Positions 36,501-48,660 are shown, counted from the stretch's first letter. The stretch: 64,000 bases of DNA from Typha latifolia (GCA_019914945.1 CM034102.1:11149501-11213500), one strand, 5' to 3'. The notes: generated from the letters alone by a model not told the origin. Program-made: numbers and translations.

Positions 36501-39500
36501 ACTAATGCTGTACGCAGAAATAGTATTCCTAGTGGATATGAGAGTTGTGAATTGACTAGTTGCAGAAGATGAAAGCCATAAAGACCTGTTATTTTTGATA
36601 GTTCACATCAAGTGTACATTGTAAAGCATATGTTATTATTCTGTCATTATTCTTTATTAAAATGGAACACTTGCTTCGGATTTTATTTCTGATCTACTAT
36701 AAAGCATGGATACTCCAAAACAGGTGGAGTATCCGCATTTGATACTTATCGGATATGGTTACGGGTCGGATATGCCTAGACACATATCTGGTACATATCG
36801 GGCATATTTGGATTAAAAGAACATTTAATTGCTAGATACGGCTTGGATATGTCTAGATACGCAATGGATATAATTTGTATTTGGTTATCGATTATATCGG
36901 GTGAAAAGAAGCTATTAACCCATTACTCGTTAAGCTTAAGTGGGAGGAAAGTGTTATCAAAGCCTATTCCCCTCATCCCTGTCTCGGCAACATGTTTTTT
37001 CCTCTCTCAACATCGGGTGCCTTCCTCTATCAATGACGACGTCGACGACATGACTCTTTCCTCTCTCTAATAATGATGACGATGGGCGACAACAACCCTC
37101 ATTTCCTTCCCGAGGATGTGTTGACATCTGTTTTCCTTTCTTTTTCTTTTTTGTTTCTTTCTTTTCCGCTTTCATTTTGGCAAGACAGAAAAGTTTTTGT
37201 TTCTTTTATGTTTTCTTCTTTTTTTCCTCCTTAAAGTTGGCTGCAGTAAGAGAAATATGTTAGAATAGGCCATAGGGTTTGTATAAAATGTTTTGATGTT
37301 GAAAATATGTTAGAATAGGTCATAAGGTCTGTATAAAATGTTTTGATTTTAGAAATATATTAGTATAGGCCTGTAGAAGAATATTTTAGTCTGCAAATGC
37401 TTTGATGTTGATAATAGATTTTTTATTAATTAATTTATTAACGTATTCTTGTCGTATCTGTATCATGTTTTTAAGAAATTGCTAAAACCTCGTATCTGTA
37501 TCATCGTATCCCCATATTTTGTATCTATTTCCATGCTTCATAGTTGATATTGTCTTTTGTAGGTCAAAGCAAAGATTGAAAGATATATGCCGATTTCAAG
37601 TTATACCCTCTAAGACTTTTGTCTGCCTGCAATTATTTGAACTGGTTGATGATTTTATTCAAGAAGAAATCAGAAAACCTTCATCACAGACAACTTGCTC
37701 AGTAAGTGTGCTTTATACATTCTTTTAGATATTTATTATGTAATCAGTTGTGATCCTTGTCATTTTTAACAAGCTTCTTTGTCTAACTAGTTTAGTATAT
37801 AGTATATATATCATATATAATTATTTAGTACTTTCTATATATTAAAAATACTAGACTGCTTTGGTGCTCGCCTTCCGCCTAGGCACTAGGCGGTAGGATG
37901 ACTGCCTGCCACTTACAGCCGCCTTGCAATACACTGTTCATGTCTCTACACAGTTTCCCAAGTGATGCACTACTATCACATATAATAGGTGATAAGAGAA
38001 AACACATGCATAGTGTTCCTAAATTCAAGTGCTGCTACAATACTACAATATGCTACCACAACACATCGAAATCCAGTTAATTTAAATAAGTTTTGGTGCA
38101 GATTGAGCCAGGTCAACTCGATCCAGACCATTCCCGTTTCCTTCTTGCCCACTCGACCCAAATACGAACCTCGCTCCTCCACCTTCCTTCACATCCCCGG
38201 GCTCTCTCTATCTGTTCTATTGTCATCATCATGATGACTATGCTGGGAAGCACCAATGTTGTGAAAAACATCCGCAGGCTGTCAATGCACTATATAGGCA
38301 TATGCGCTATGTAGGTGCATAAGCGGGTTCATATGCATCAAATAATTAAAATAAACAAACATAAATAGAAGACAATTCTTTTATTGTTAATAAACTAATA
38401 AATGAATAAAGTAGCTAAATGATATATGTAGAATCATCCTCATTAAAATCTTATCCATGAATATTAACATGATTTGCAGATCGCAATGAACTACTTCAGG
38501 TTAGTGTGCGCACTTGAGGTTTTTATATTTTTGACCATAATTCAATACTCACTTAGACAACTCCGGGAGAATGGAGGCAATGTATAACCTTATTTTATTG
38601 ACCTCAAGAAATTCACTCATAGCGACCCAAGCTCGCCATGAATTGTTTTAAGTTTGTACACCCACTTGAGGTTTGTAATTTTGCCGATCATTTAGTATGT
38701 ACTTTTTCATTAAACAACTCCTCAGGAGACCATGGAGGTAATGTATTGCCTCATTTTTAGACCTCGCAAAAGTTTGCTAAGAGCTATCTGAGTAATTTGA
38801 GAACTATCTCAAGTTCGTACGGATTTAAGGTCTGTAACTTTTGCCCATAATTTAGTATTCAGTTAAAATAAGTCCTTGAGAGATTACCAAAGATAATGAA
38901 GAAATGAGTATTTCTAACAAATATGATATGTTCATAATCATCTACCAATAAAATATTTGAAATAAAGAATATAATAGATATATCAAAAATACAACCTATT
39001 AGTTCTCATATGCATTTATAGGTGTATGCCTTTCCATTGCTTGCACAATGCATATGCGGTCAATATGCTATATTTGTGGGACACATGTGCCATACTGCCA
39101 TATATGCAGTCTGACTTCATATGCACATGTGAGGTGTTTTACCCACTGCCACTGCCACCGCCACCGCCACCGCCACCGCCACCGCCATTACCTATGTGAC
39201 CTCTGTGCAGCCTCATATGATGCTTTTGAAAAACTGTTGGTGAAACGAACTGTTCATCTTGGCAAATCTGCTGCCAAGACACCTACTGGCGACCACTTGT
39301 TAATCCTTGATTGTTGTTCCATTTGACAAAGCAAAACAACCATAGAACTGAAATAAAACAATAACTCCTGTGCCAATGGAAAGGAAATCCTTGCTTGAGA
39401 TGGTTTTAACATCTCCAAAAGAGATCACATGCTCTCTGGCGAGGGGTGATTTGCTCAAGTTCAAGAAATTGTGGATAGGAAAGAAGACCAAAATTGATAT

Positions 39501-42283
39501 GCTAGAACTGATGAGAAGAGACTTGGACAGAGAATATTTTCCGATTCAAGACTTGATTGAAAGAAAGTCTCCATAAATGTGGCCAACGTTAGTTGGTAAT
39601 AAGGGTTTATGAATCTGACATATCAATAATAAAAAGAAAAGAAAGGAACTAATATTGGCATAAAACATCTGATTTTCCATGTTTGTGCTGATGATAACCA
39701 TTTCTGTATTGTAGGCTTTGTTTTCAATTTCCTTCTTTAATATTTTGAGCACATTATAATTGCTATATAATTGATGGCTTAACTCATGGTAGAAAAGAGG
39801 GATTGATAACATCATGCTGCAGAGTTGAGTTGCTGCAGACATTAGACATAGATGGATTTAGAAGGATAATAGATCTATGGTAATTTCTAGTCTTGTAATC
39901 AAGTTGTGATCTTAGGCTAGTAATTTAATCTCTACAAATTGACATGAGTAAAGAAAATAGAGCCTTAAATAATAGACTGAATTCAATTTAATTTTATACT
40001 CAAGTTTAACACATGGAGTTTCTATGACAGTATTTGTTCTGTTTTCCCTGTTTCCACAGTGCAATTTGTGGGATTGTGTGATAATTTGTGTAATTGCTTT
40101 TCTGCTTTACATGCGAAAAAGAGGTTCCTCATGCTGTGTGGCAATATTTTATTTTGTTTTTTATATTGAGATTTATGTCTGAATTATCTCAGGCATAGAT
40201 CATGTTGCACAGGATTTTCTTATACCACGTACTGTTAACCTGACTAATTAGTTTGTAGCATGCAACAGGTTGGTTTTCTAGGCCGATGCTCAGAACCTTG
40301 AGGTTGCATGTGAGTATAAGATTCCTGTCTCTATATTCTAATGAAGCTGCAGAAGACTATTTGAGGTCTGCACGGGGACTGCTCGAAAGGTCCAAGAAAG
40401 AGGAGGCTTGCAGCAGCAAATTTCAGAGACTAGAAAAGAAGAACGAACATGTGAACGGAGGTTTACTCTGAGTTTTAGACAAAAGTGATTTAATCCATGG
40501 CTATAGTGTTCACCGTCCATATCTATTCATATCTACCATCGAATCTTTTCTCCCAATCATTTCTGTGAATTAAATGGTCGTTCAGTTGCACACTGTACCC
40601 TTTTCTTTCACCTGCAGATAGTAATTGTTCTAATGAGCTGCCATGCTCTGAATCTAATGAACATGAAGAGCCACATGGTCCTAATGATTGTGAAATTGAA
40701 GAGGAAGAAGAGGAGGAAGAGGAAGTCGATGGATATGAATTTGATGCAATGGTAATTTATAATACGACTTTCTTTCATTTCTCTAGTAAATATACATCCT
40801 TTAGACCATTCCCAGTAATAATCTACTTTTCCTTTTCATAGGCACAGGAAGGTGGTAATTTCCCTGTCGATGGCAACTCTTGTATCCTTAAGACTTGTAG
40901 AACAAGTCATATGATATCTCTTTTCTTTTGTTTCATCACTTACACCAAATTTCATTTCGTTGTGCATACCAAGATTTTTTTATACTTTTCTCTACTTATC
41001 TGTCTTGGTTCAATATAAAATCTGGCTGTTTTATCCCTTCGACAATGTTTGGTCCAATCTCTTTTTATTTCAATTATTTCCACTCAATTCATATAGTAGA
41101 CAGAAAATTTGTATGACCGTGTAGATGAAAAGCTATTTGTGCATAGTGCAAATGAAATAAATTCAACAATCTGTTCAAGATCCTCCAGAAGTATATTCTG
41201 ACACTACAAAGTGGCTCTGAGTTGCCTGTGTTTAGTGAGCTTCCAAGTAGTTATTTTTTCTCGAGATCTTAAGCTTCAGCATGCCTCTTTCTCAATGACA
41301 GCAGATCCCCGTATAACAGAATGTAGGATAAGCGATAAATATAAAGAATTTTACAACTTAGAGATCTAGCATGATTGCAGCATCTTCCTTTCTTTTCCTA
41401 TTACTAATTTTGATAGAAAATTTCTGTATTTAATTATGATTGATGCACATTGAATTGATGATATCTGATTTTGCTAGTGCTATCAAGGTGTGATTAGTTT
41501 GTCGGATTGTGCAAAAATAATGTTTTCATATCTGAGATCACTTGTGGGCTAGCAATCATTACTTCCCTGGCAACCTATAGACTTTTATCAACTCGTGATC
41601 ATGTATATAATAAAGCAAGGTCTTCAGAAGATAGATTGGGAGAGTGCCTTGCATCCATAATTTCATTAGTTTTCCATGCAACAGCTCTTAGAATTTCAGT
41701 AATATGTGAACTTGATGGACTACTTTCTTGCTGTTGCAAGCATCAAACAGTATAGAATGCGTTCTTCAGTGTGGTTTAGATTGCAAAGTAGTTTTCCTTA
41801 TAGTTTTCTAGTTAGAAAGAAAGTTGCAATTTCAGATTGGCTATGATTGTTTATGAAGCTTGTGCTAATTTACTGTTGATCTTTTCTACATCAAGCTGTA
41901 TCAAACCGCTCTAATTTATTATTGTTATATTTTTACTAATGCTCTTTTAATGAGGTTATATTGTTCCAATATTCAGTGCAGTTTTTCTCCTCCTCTTTGA
42001 ATGATGTGCCAAGGTATCGTCCTGTGGATTAATTCTAATTCCCTTCTAATAGAAAATTATAATTGTTTTCCTATACATGTTATTAGACAATCTTCAAGAA
42101 AGCATTCCCAATGATTACCTTCAGGAGCTTCTGCGCTGCTTTCCATTCAACAAAGATGCCAAGGACACCCAGCAGAATGATTTGGGCTATGGTTCCGACT
42201 TTAGTGATGGAAAGTATGAAATATATGAGCAAGAAAGTGATAACAATGAAGACTACTACAATGGTGAGGATGATTTCTCATGA
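24555..42283 (+). CDS. GTF3C5: General transcription factor IIIC subunit 5 (tau95 family), 14 exons, 578 aa
   Basis: Coding exons: 24555-24728, 24822-25038, 25388-25480, 25569-25659, 26956-27022, 31963-32005, 32589-32760, 32972-33070, 35551-35619, 37563-37701, 40259-40460, 40618-40751, 40842-40881, 42087-42283. They sum to 1737 nt with every phase matching. The N-terminal part (about 25-150) holds ELRFRPEDPYSHPAYG, typical of the tau95 barrel domain that pairs with another TFIIIC subunit. The middle part (WEWQVAVSKLFEERPIWPR, then FRSGYYFSTGPFGRFWIRKG and VDFRVPPELR) is the DNA-binding half. A Glu/Asp run lies in exon 12 and the C-terminus is acidic. TFIIIC binds internal A and B boxes of tRNA genes and recruits TFIIIB. 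Introns reach 4.9 kb and are full of repeats. The two U12-like introns follow exons 6 and 13. Confidence 0.93.
26229..26345. repeat. Short tandem duplication in TFIIIC5 intron 4
   Basis: A unit of about 57 bp (TATTCCAACAACA ... TTGGATACATCTTT) occurs twice in direct order. Intron 4 otherwise shows only AT-rich sequence. Confidence 0.7.
28123..29663. mobile_element. Non-autonomous Harbinger/Tourist-like element (1.54 kb) in TFIIIC5 intron 5
   Basis: The termini are GGCCCCGTTTGGTT and, in reverse, GCCCCCGTTTGTTTT, with CTA on both sides (28120-28122 and 29664-29666). The 3-bp duplication and GTTTG termini suggest the Harbinger group, although CTA is not the usual TWA. No ORF is present. The interior carries about 15 degenerate copies of a 13-bp motif: TTTGCRGGCTTAA on the left half (28406-28602) and its reverse, TTAAGCCYGCAAA, on the right half (28661-29200). 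Confidence 0.7.
29667..30765. other. Low-complexity part of TFIIIC5 intron 5
   Basis: Purine-rich AAAG/GAGA sequence at 29860-30240 includes a chance Lys/Glu-rich frame; the rest is AT-rich. No feature is supported. Confidence 0.4.
30774..31217. mobile_element. 444-bp hAT MITE in TFIIIC5 intron 5
   Basis: It is flanked by AATGAGGT at 30766-30773 and 31218-31225 (perfect 8-bp duplication). The ends are AGGGGTAGCAATTGAG and, in reverse, TAAGGGTGGAAC. The interior repeats ATAAACGGGTT-like motifs, as do the ends of the 8727-11449 element, so the two are probably the same family. It has no coding capacity. Confidence 0.75.
32006..32588 (+). other. Putative U12-type AT-AA intron of TFIIIC5 (intron 6)
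   Basis: The donor is ATATCCTTT at 32006-32014, a full match to the U12 AT-type consensus. TTGCTTAAC at 32567-32575 matches the U12 branch site (TTCCTTAAC) in 8 of 9. The reading frame requires exon 7 to start at 32589, so the intron ends CATAA (AT-AA); the AG one base later would break the frame. No GT donor after exon 6 keeps the frame. AT-AA ends are rare but reported for U12 introns. Confidence 0.7.
33900..35395. repeat. Dispersed LTR-like repeat, copy C, in TFIIIC5 intron 8
   Basis: Same family and orientation as copies A and B. The blocks at 34060-34340, 34830-34980 and 35100-35240 align with copy B at 17540-17850, 18020-18180 and 18240-18400. Copy C differs by an expanded 36-bp minisatellite (see next entry). 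Confidence 0.55.
34461..34796. repeat. 36-bp minisatellite, about 9 copies
   Basis: Units start with ACATGCTCACA or ACATGTTCACA at 34497, 34569, 34605, 34641, 34677, 34713, 34749 and 34785, exactly 36 bp apart (one diverged unit starts at 34533). The last units are nearly identical and the first are diverged. Because 36 is a multiple of three, the minus strand shows a spurious open frame with repeated residues; it is not a gene. Confidence 0.9.
36100..36315. repeat. MITE-like repeat in TFIIIC5 intron 9, related to sequence flanking the gypsy element
   Basis: AAGTAGATTGA followed by TAAGGGTAAATTAGTAATT recurs on either side of the gypsy element (43155-43180 on the left, 49800-49825 on the right), and the rest of the unit (TATTCTAGAATAGGGTTATTATGATG-type) matches 49840-49960. 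Ends and duplication are not resolved. Confidence 0.45.
36700..37550. repeat. GATAC-rich repeat element just before TFIIIC5 exon 10
   Basis: The left end reads AAGCATGGATAC and the right end, in reverse, GAAGCATGGAAATAGATAC. Both ends are rich in GATAC/GTATC. No flanking duplication is clear. It ends within about 15 bp of the exon 10 acceptor at 37561-37562. A 50-bp tandem repeat (TTAGAATAGG...) lies at 37250-37380. Confidence 0.4.
38505..38905. repeat. Tandem array of three diverged ~155-bp units in intron 10
   Basis: Each unit contains ACTTGAGGTTT-, ATTTAGTAT- and GGAGGTAATGTAT-like blocks. Starts are near 38512, 38663 and 38822. GCATATGCG-rich sequence on both sides (38280-38340 and 39005-39120) may mark the ends of a larger element. 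Confidence 0.55.
39146..39187. repeat. (CCGCCA)n hexanucleotide microsatellite
   Basis: About seven hexamer units in intron 10, more GC-rich than their surroundings. Confidence 0.9.
40882..42086 (+). other. Putative U12-type GT-AG intron of TFIIIC5 (intron 13)
   Basis: The donor GTATCCTTA (40882-40890) fits the U12 GT-type consensus (RTATCCTTT). TTCCTATAC at 42068-42076 lies 10 bases before the AG at 42085-42086 and matches the U12 branch site in 7 of 9. It joins exon 13 (phase 1) to exon 14 in frame. U2 splicing is possible too. Confidence 0.5.
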
Positions 42284-43180
42284 CCACATAGCGGCTAAAT
42301 GTATTATGTAAATGTAGATTTTTGTTAGCATACTTCTGAAGTCATTTTTTGAGGTTTGGACATGCTGCTGTATATTGTTATTATTATTATAGTCAATTAT
42401 GATTCAGCTTCTTCCAGGGAAAAGGAAATGTCTAAACTGGCAGTACCAATTAAGAGAGTCAATTAAGCATAAAAGGTTTGCTCACTTTCTAATGGACTTT
42501 GACATTACGTTTCTGAAATTTAAAAGAAAATATTTCTTATTGGCTTACAAAGTTGTGGAGATTGTTTCCGAAATTACATATAACTCTTATCAACTTTAAT
42601 GAGGCTTTATGCCTGTTTGTAAAAGGTCAAAGATCTTACTTCAGTTAGAAAAAAATATCGTACAAGATTTTTTTGGCTGAGAAATGGGATCAAATGATCC
42701 AACTATATATATATATATTCATCAGGTTATAGTGAAAATCAGGTACCCACTCCTTACAAACTCGGTTAACAAATGTGAATGGATGCTAAACTGTTTGCGA
42801 TCATATTATTGTATCTACTAGAATAGCAGACTTTAAGCGAAGGAATTTTCGAGATAATACGAGCGCACTCATTAACCATAGGAGCCACTGACTAGTCCAT
42901 GCTAGACTGGTTCAAGTCCTTTAACATGTAAACTAATTTGTGGCAATTCGAGAACAGCTAGACGTTCCTTCCAACTGAGAAATTCTTAGGCTCACACTAG
43001 TAATAGGGGTAATATAGGAATAACTATCCCTATATTTATTTGTAATTTGGAATAAGAGTGTAATAATTATATTTAATGTGATATAATACTTATATTTTAT
43101 GTGATATAAAGTGAAGGTAAAGAAAGAAACATTAGTAAAATACCATTCTATTTGATTTAAAGTAGATTGACGTAATAGAT
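42284..43180. other. 3' untranslated region of TFIIIC5 and downstream intergenic DNA
   Basis: AT-rich 3' sequence follows the TGA at 42281-42283, and no strong AATAAA was pinned down. From about 42990 the sequence resembles the left part of a MITE also seen at 36100-36315. The gypsy LTR starts at 43181. Confidence 0.4.
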
Positions 43181-43954
43181 TGTTACGAACCAGCTTGATC
43201 CAACTCGTAATAGTTCTGGATATGTTTAAGGATGTGACTTTCGAAGAGGATTCTGGAGGATCTAGTCGTTGAATATTGCTGAATTTTGGATATGTTGTTG
43301 CTCTTGAAAAGAGCCAACGAATCTAAGATCGTAGGGTTGGATGATTAGATCTTGAGATATCGACCGAATAGTGATCGAAGGTCGAATGAACCCTAGCTTG
43401 TTAGCCCTTCAATGAGTAGATAGGTGCTAGGAAAGCTCTTTTGATTAAGGGGGAGAAGTTATTGTAGAAGAGAGGGATTATGAGTTAGAGAAAGCCGACC
43501 AAGTACTTGGGCAGTGGAAAGAAGGTGTGGGAGAGGGTGCCAATGGCTAGAGCAAGAAGAAGGGAGATAAGGGTAACAATGCTGTACCAATTATCAGATA
43601 AACTCCAATTAAGGTTTCCTCCACATATTTAAAGAGGCTCACCCTTGTAATTTAAACAACCAAATTAAAACTCTAACAAACCAACAATTCTCGTCGTGGT
43701 GTGTTCAAACTCGCCCGATCATGTTCGAATGCGAAAATATCGTTCTTTGTCATTGCAAACACGTGCAGGTGCTCGAATGGTCACGTTAGAATGGCCCGTG
43801 GTCGTTTGAATGCGTAAATCATGTTCTCTATTTTTGTGAATGATCTCCGACAAAAAAAAGCTTTATTTTCTCAAGAAAAAATCAAACTAGATAAATATGC
43901 TTATTCTAATGAACCTAATGTCGCGGGTGGATCCAATCTGACTTAGTCTTATCA
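43181..43954 (-). repeat. 3' LTR of the gypsy element (774 bp)
   Basis: It starts TGTTACGAACC and ends TTATCA on the plus strand, giving the TG...CA form in either direction. The purine tract lies directly beside it on the internal side. 43426-43765 aligns with 48669-49017 at the other end. Confidence 0.8.
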
Positions 43955-43982
43955 CTCCACCACACTTTTGTTCACCTTGCCC

Positions 43983-46900
43983 TCAAGGTGTTAGATCTGG
44001 ATAGCGGTCCAAGAAGTTAGATTCGAGCATCCAAGTCGCCTCGTCCACTATGTGGCCACACCACTCCACCAAAATCTTGATCACCCACTCGTCCTGGGCT
44101 TGGGTGCGACATCTAGCTAGGATTCGAACTAGAATAGGGGTACTCGTTTGGACTTCTAATTCATCTGGATCAGCCCTTATTGGCTCGGGTGGAATAGCTC
44201 CAATCGGCTCGGCAGAGGGAACTTGAACATTAAGGCTTGAGACATGAAAAATTGGATGTATTCGTGCCTCTTTAAGTAAGTCTAGACGATACGCCAGAGG
44301 TCCATAAAATTTTGGAGCCAACTTCTGATTAGAAATGAGTCTAACTAAGCTTTGCCGATATGGTTGGAGCTTGATGTAGACCCAATCCCAATCAAGAAGG
44401 ACCTCTTTTGGTGTTGCTGATCATAGACTTGCTTCATTTGATTCTGGGTAGCCGCTAGGTGCATCTTGAGTCTCATCAATACCTTATCTCGATCTCGCAA
44501 AACTGCATTCACATGGGTTTGGTCGGCTCGGGCTGATGGTAGGTATGTGTGCAAGGTTGGAGCAGCTGACCATAGATGGCCTCAAACGGAGTCATGCCAA
44601 TGGCCGAGTGGAAGGCCGAATTGTATGACCATTCTGCCCATGGCAAATAAGACAGCCATTGCCACGGTCGCTCGTCGACAAAGCACCGTAAGTATTGCTC
44701 CAAGCATTAGTTCAGCACCTCGGATTGGCTGTCCGTTTGAGGATGATAGACTGAACTCATAAGAAAGGTAGTCCCTTGGAGAGTGAAAAATTTCTACCAA
44801 AATTGACTCACAAATATAGGATCATGATCTAAAACAATCGACTTTAGCATACCATGCATTTTGGCCACATCGCGCACATAAACCTTTGCAACCTTCTTTG
44901 CCGTGTAGGGATGCGCCAAAGTAAAAGTGTGCATATTTGCTGAAGCGATCCACCACCACCATGATCATCGAATGACCTTTAGCCTTAGGTAGACCGTCAA
45001 TAAAGTCCATGGCGACGTCCTCCCAAACCTGCTTGGGAATCAGAAGCGGTTGAAGCAAGCCGGTTGGTTTAGCGGATTCAGTCTTCGCTCTTTGACACAC
45101 CTCGCAAGCCTTGACATAGGCTTGCACGTTCTTCTTCATTCCAGCTCATGTGCAACTCTGGTGCAGCCATTTATAGGTGCACAACACTCCTTCATATCTA
45201 GCCATAGGGTGTCGTGGAAGTGGTGCACCAACTCCATGCGCAAGCGGTGATCAGCTAGAACAATTATCTTGCCATGGTCCACTATGAGTCCGTCCTTCAC
45301 CAAAACTCCTTGCGTTTTGTTGGAATCTACAGTAAGGTCGTCCATCATCCTCATGATATTCATATCTTTCTTGTAGGCCTCCCGCAGCTGTTGGAAAAAA
45401 GAAAAAATCGGTGCTGAAATCCCTGCCAACACAGTTGGATCCGAACGCCTTGATAAGGCATTGGCGGCGCTGTTTTCAGTCCCTCTTTTGTACACCAACT
45501 CGTAGTCCGATCTAAGTAACTTGGATACCTATCTTTGCTGGGCTAGTGTGTGTATGCGTTGCCTAAGGAAGTACGGAAGACTCTTTTGATCGGTGCAGAT
45601 CGTGAAGCGATGCCTGATGAGATAAGGTCCCTACTTAGTGATCGCATGGATAATGGCGAACATCTCTCTTTCATAAGTGGATAGCAACTGTGAACGCTTT
45701 GAAAGAGCCTTGCTCATGTAAGCCACCCGAGTCTACCTTCTTGCATTAAAACCGTCCTAATACTGGACTCCGACGTATTGCACTCAATGGTGAACGATTT
45801 GGTGAAATCAGCTAAAGCAAGAACCGAGGCTGAGATCATCGCCTTCTTCATGGCTTCGAATGCTTTCCTTGCTTTGTCCGTCCAAGTGAATGCACCCTTC
45901 CGCAGCAAGGTCATGAGGGGAGTCGCAACTTTGCCATAGTTCGCCACAAATCGACGGTAGTAGCTAGTTAAGCCGAGGAAGCCGTGTAGCTCCTTGGTAG
46001 TCTTGGGCAACGACCATTCCGTCATGCTTTGAATCTTCTTAGGGTTAGCCTCCACGCCATTTTTAGATATGATGTGGCCCAGGTAGTCGACCATTCGCTG
46101 CCCCCATGAACACTTGGAGTCCTTGGCTTTCAATTTGTGTTGGTAATAGGCCAAATGCTGTCCGAAGATGTTGTATGTGCTCCTCCCACGTGCGGCTATA
46201 TACCAATATGTCATCAAAGAATATCAGCATATATTGCCTCAAATGAGGCCTACAAATATCATTCATTAAGCTCTGAAAGGTGGCGAGAGCATTGATAAGA
46301 CTAAAGGGCATAACGAGAAACTCGTAATGTCCATCATGTATTTGAAACGCCATCTTGTGCACATCGAAAGGTTCCACTCTGATTTGATGGTATCCCGCCC
46401 TCAAATCAAGCTTTAAAAAGTAGCATGCACCCGTCAATTCATCCAGCAACTCTTCGATCACCGGTATGGGATATCGGTCCTTAACGGTGATGGAATTGAG
46501 AGCTCGGTAGTCCATACAAAACCATCACGATCCGTCCTTTCGCATGAGCAAGACTAGTGAAGAATAGGCACTTCAATTTGGTCTTATCACCCCGCTAGAC
46601 AATATCTCTTGGACCATCTTCGTTATAGCCTCCTTTTGAACGAACAAGTAACGGTACAGCCAAACATTTGTTGGACTCGCCCCGAGCATGATCTCGATAT
46701 GATGATCTTACGCCCTAGTGGAGGCAATCCATGTGGTTGCTGGAATACATCTTCAAATTCCTGCAAAATAGCCTTTAAGTCAGCAGGCAAGTATGCTGGA
46801 TCGACCACGTCTTTAGCCCCTTTGATGAGTTGCTTGAGAAACCCGCGGCACCCGGGTTTCGACAACCTTTCTAGGGACTGCAGTGCACCCTTGGCTTCCT

Positions 46901-48660
46901 TGCTTGACGCGGCTAGTAGTTGGATCAGTTGGCCTTCATGGCTAAACTCCATCACCATGGTGGTGAAGTCAAAGGTGATCGGTCTAAAATCCCAAATCCA
47001 TTGAACCCCGAGCACCAAGTCGGCCCCTTATAGAGCCAATGGATATAGATCAATTCGGAAGACATGGCGCTGAATTTGCAGTTGGACCTTACGGCATATG
47101 TCCTTCGTTCTCAACATGGTGTCATCACCGATAGCCACATCGAAGCTGTTGGAAGCTTCCGACACCAATCCCAAACACCTCACTATCCGAGAATCCACAA
47201 AATTGTCGGTATTTCCTAAATCAATAAGAATTATGACTTTATTTTTCTTGATTGTACCTTCGACCCAAAGAGTTTTCGAACTCATCTTGCCAGCAAAAGA
47301 ATGAAGGGAGAGCTTGGCTTGGACATCCAGCGGGCTGTCCTCTTTGGTCTGGCCACCTTCCTCTTCTTGCTGTACCTCAAGATCTTCTATGAGATCATCC
47401 TCGATCATCTCCTCCATGAGCATGATGGCAGCAGACTATTTGGTGCATTTGTGGCCCAATATGAAGCACTCGTCACAATAAAAGCATAGGCCCTTCGAGC
47501 GTCGATCTTTGATCTCTAATGGTGTAAGGCATCGACTCATCATCCGTGGCTATTCCCTAGGGTCAAGGGCTGTCCGTGGTGGGGTGGTCAATTGGGGTTT
47601 GGCCGAACCAACCCCAAAATGCACCACACTCGAGACTAGTGATCTAGGGTTGGAGTGCAGGTTGCTAGTTTTCCACACTAGACGGTGTGTCGCCTTTAAC
47701 TTCTGTATCTTCTCTTCCATCATTTGAGCCACTGAGAAGGCTTCCAACAAGGTAGTAGGATGAGTCGCCCTGACTTCCGCTTGGATATTGCGACGAAGCC
47801 CGGAGACGAAGGTGCTTTTAAGAGCATAGTCCGACCACCCGTAGACTCAATGGCTAATTCTTTCAAACTCCTCTTGGTAGGCTCTTACAGAGGTCTTTTG
47901 GGTTAAATTCATTAGGGTGGCTTGGAAGTCTTTATAGTTAGAGGGTTTGAAACATGCGCAAAGTGCATTGGAGAACTCCTACCAAGTAGTGAAGGCTCGC
48001 GGGTAATGTGCTATTTGAAACCACCTCACAATTACGTCTTCAAGGTGGAATGAGGCCAAAAGCACCTTTTGGTGGTCAGGTGTCCCTTGATAGGTGAATA
48101 ATTGCTCTGCCCTATAGATCCAATCCAACGGGTCGTCCCCCTGAATTTAGGAAAATCGACTCAAATGGTTTAGGGTTGTAGCAGTTGATCGCGTCCGTTC
48201 TCGCTTCCTCGATGAAGTGTCTCATATTGCTAGACCCTTGGTTGATATGGAGGCTCCTCCCACTCCTCCCAAGGTTCCTCCTTTGGGTATGGGGTCATGG
48301 GAGCCCTCGAGTGCAAGGGCGGCAAATCGGTGCGGCGCCCTTGCGATTCATCACGTTGTTGCCATGGTGGAAAGATCGGTCCTTGCTGGACCCGATCTTG
48401 TGGTAAGGGACGATCCTTTGGTTTTCAATAATGATCACGAGGTGGTGGTCTACGATCTAGTTGGGTAGCAACCGATGGTGGAGCCATAGAAGCCATAGCC
48501 CTAGCTGGTTCTTCCTTGTTGTTTCTAGGCGGGATGCTGCCTTGATTAACTTCCACACTATTGATATGCTAAAGTGTACGCCTTGGAAGATTTTGGTTCA
48601 TGTCCACTAAGGTTGCCTTGATCTCTAACATTGTTTGTGCCACGAGCGTTAGGGTTTGCG
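43983..48660 (-). pseudogene. Gypsy gag-pol polyprotein, broken
   Basis: Gag covers about 48660-47430 (FRGDDPLDWIYRAEQLF, then a CX2CX4HX4C-like knuckle near 47490-47450). The protease near 47220 reads LIDLGNTDNFVD, where the family has DSG/DTG, so the active site is changed. RT (46515-46063) keeps [13 protein letters not shown]. RNase H (about 46020-45500) reads PKKIQSMTEWSLPKTTKEL followed by HGFLGLTSYYRRF. Integrase (45139-44600) keeps CEVCQRAK, AMDFIDGLP and AEWSYNSAFHSAIGMTPFEA. The end (44230-43986) reads VEWCGHIVDEATWML, a chromodomain-like fold that in this family guides insertion into chromatin. Stops or frameshifts occur between most blocks. Confidence 0.92.

Noticed and set aside
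39048..39326. Cys/His-rich frame that could be taken for a zinc-binding protein
   Set aside because: The His/Arg run is the hexanucleotide microsatellite and the Cys spacing is irregular.
41507..41755. 82-residue plus-strand frame in TFIIIC5 intron 13
   Set aside because: It would not splice in frame with exons 13 and 14, and those two join correctly without it.
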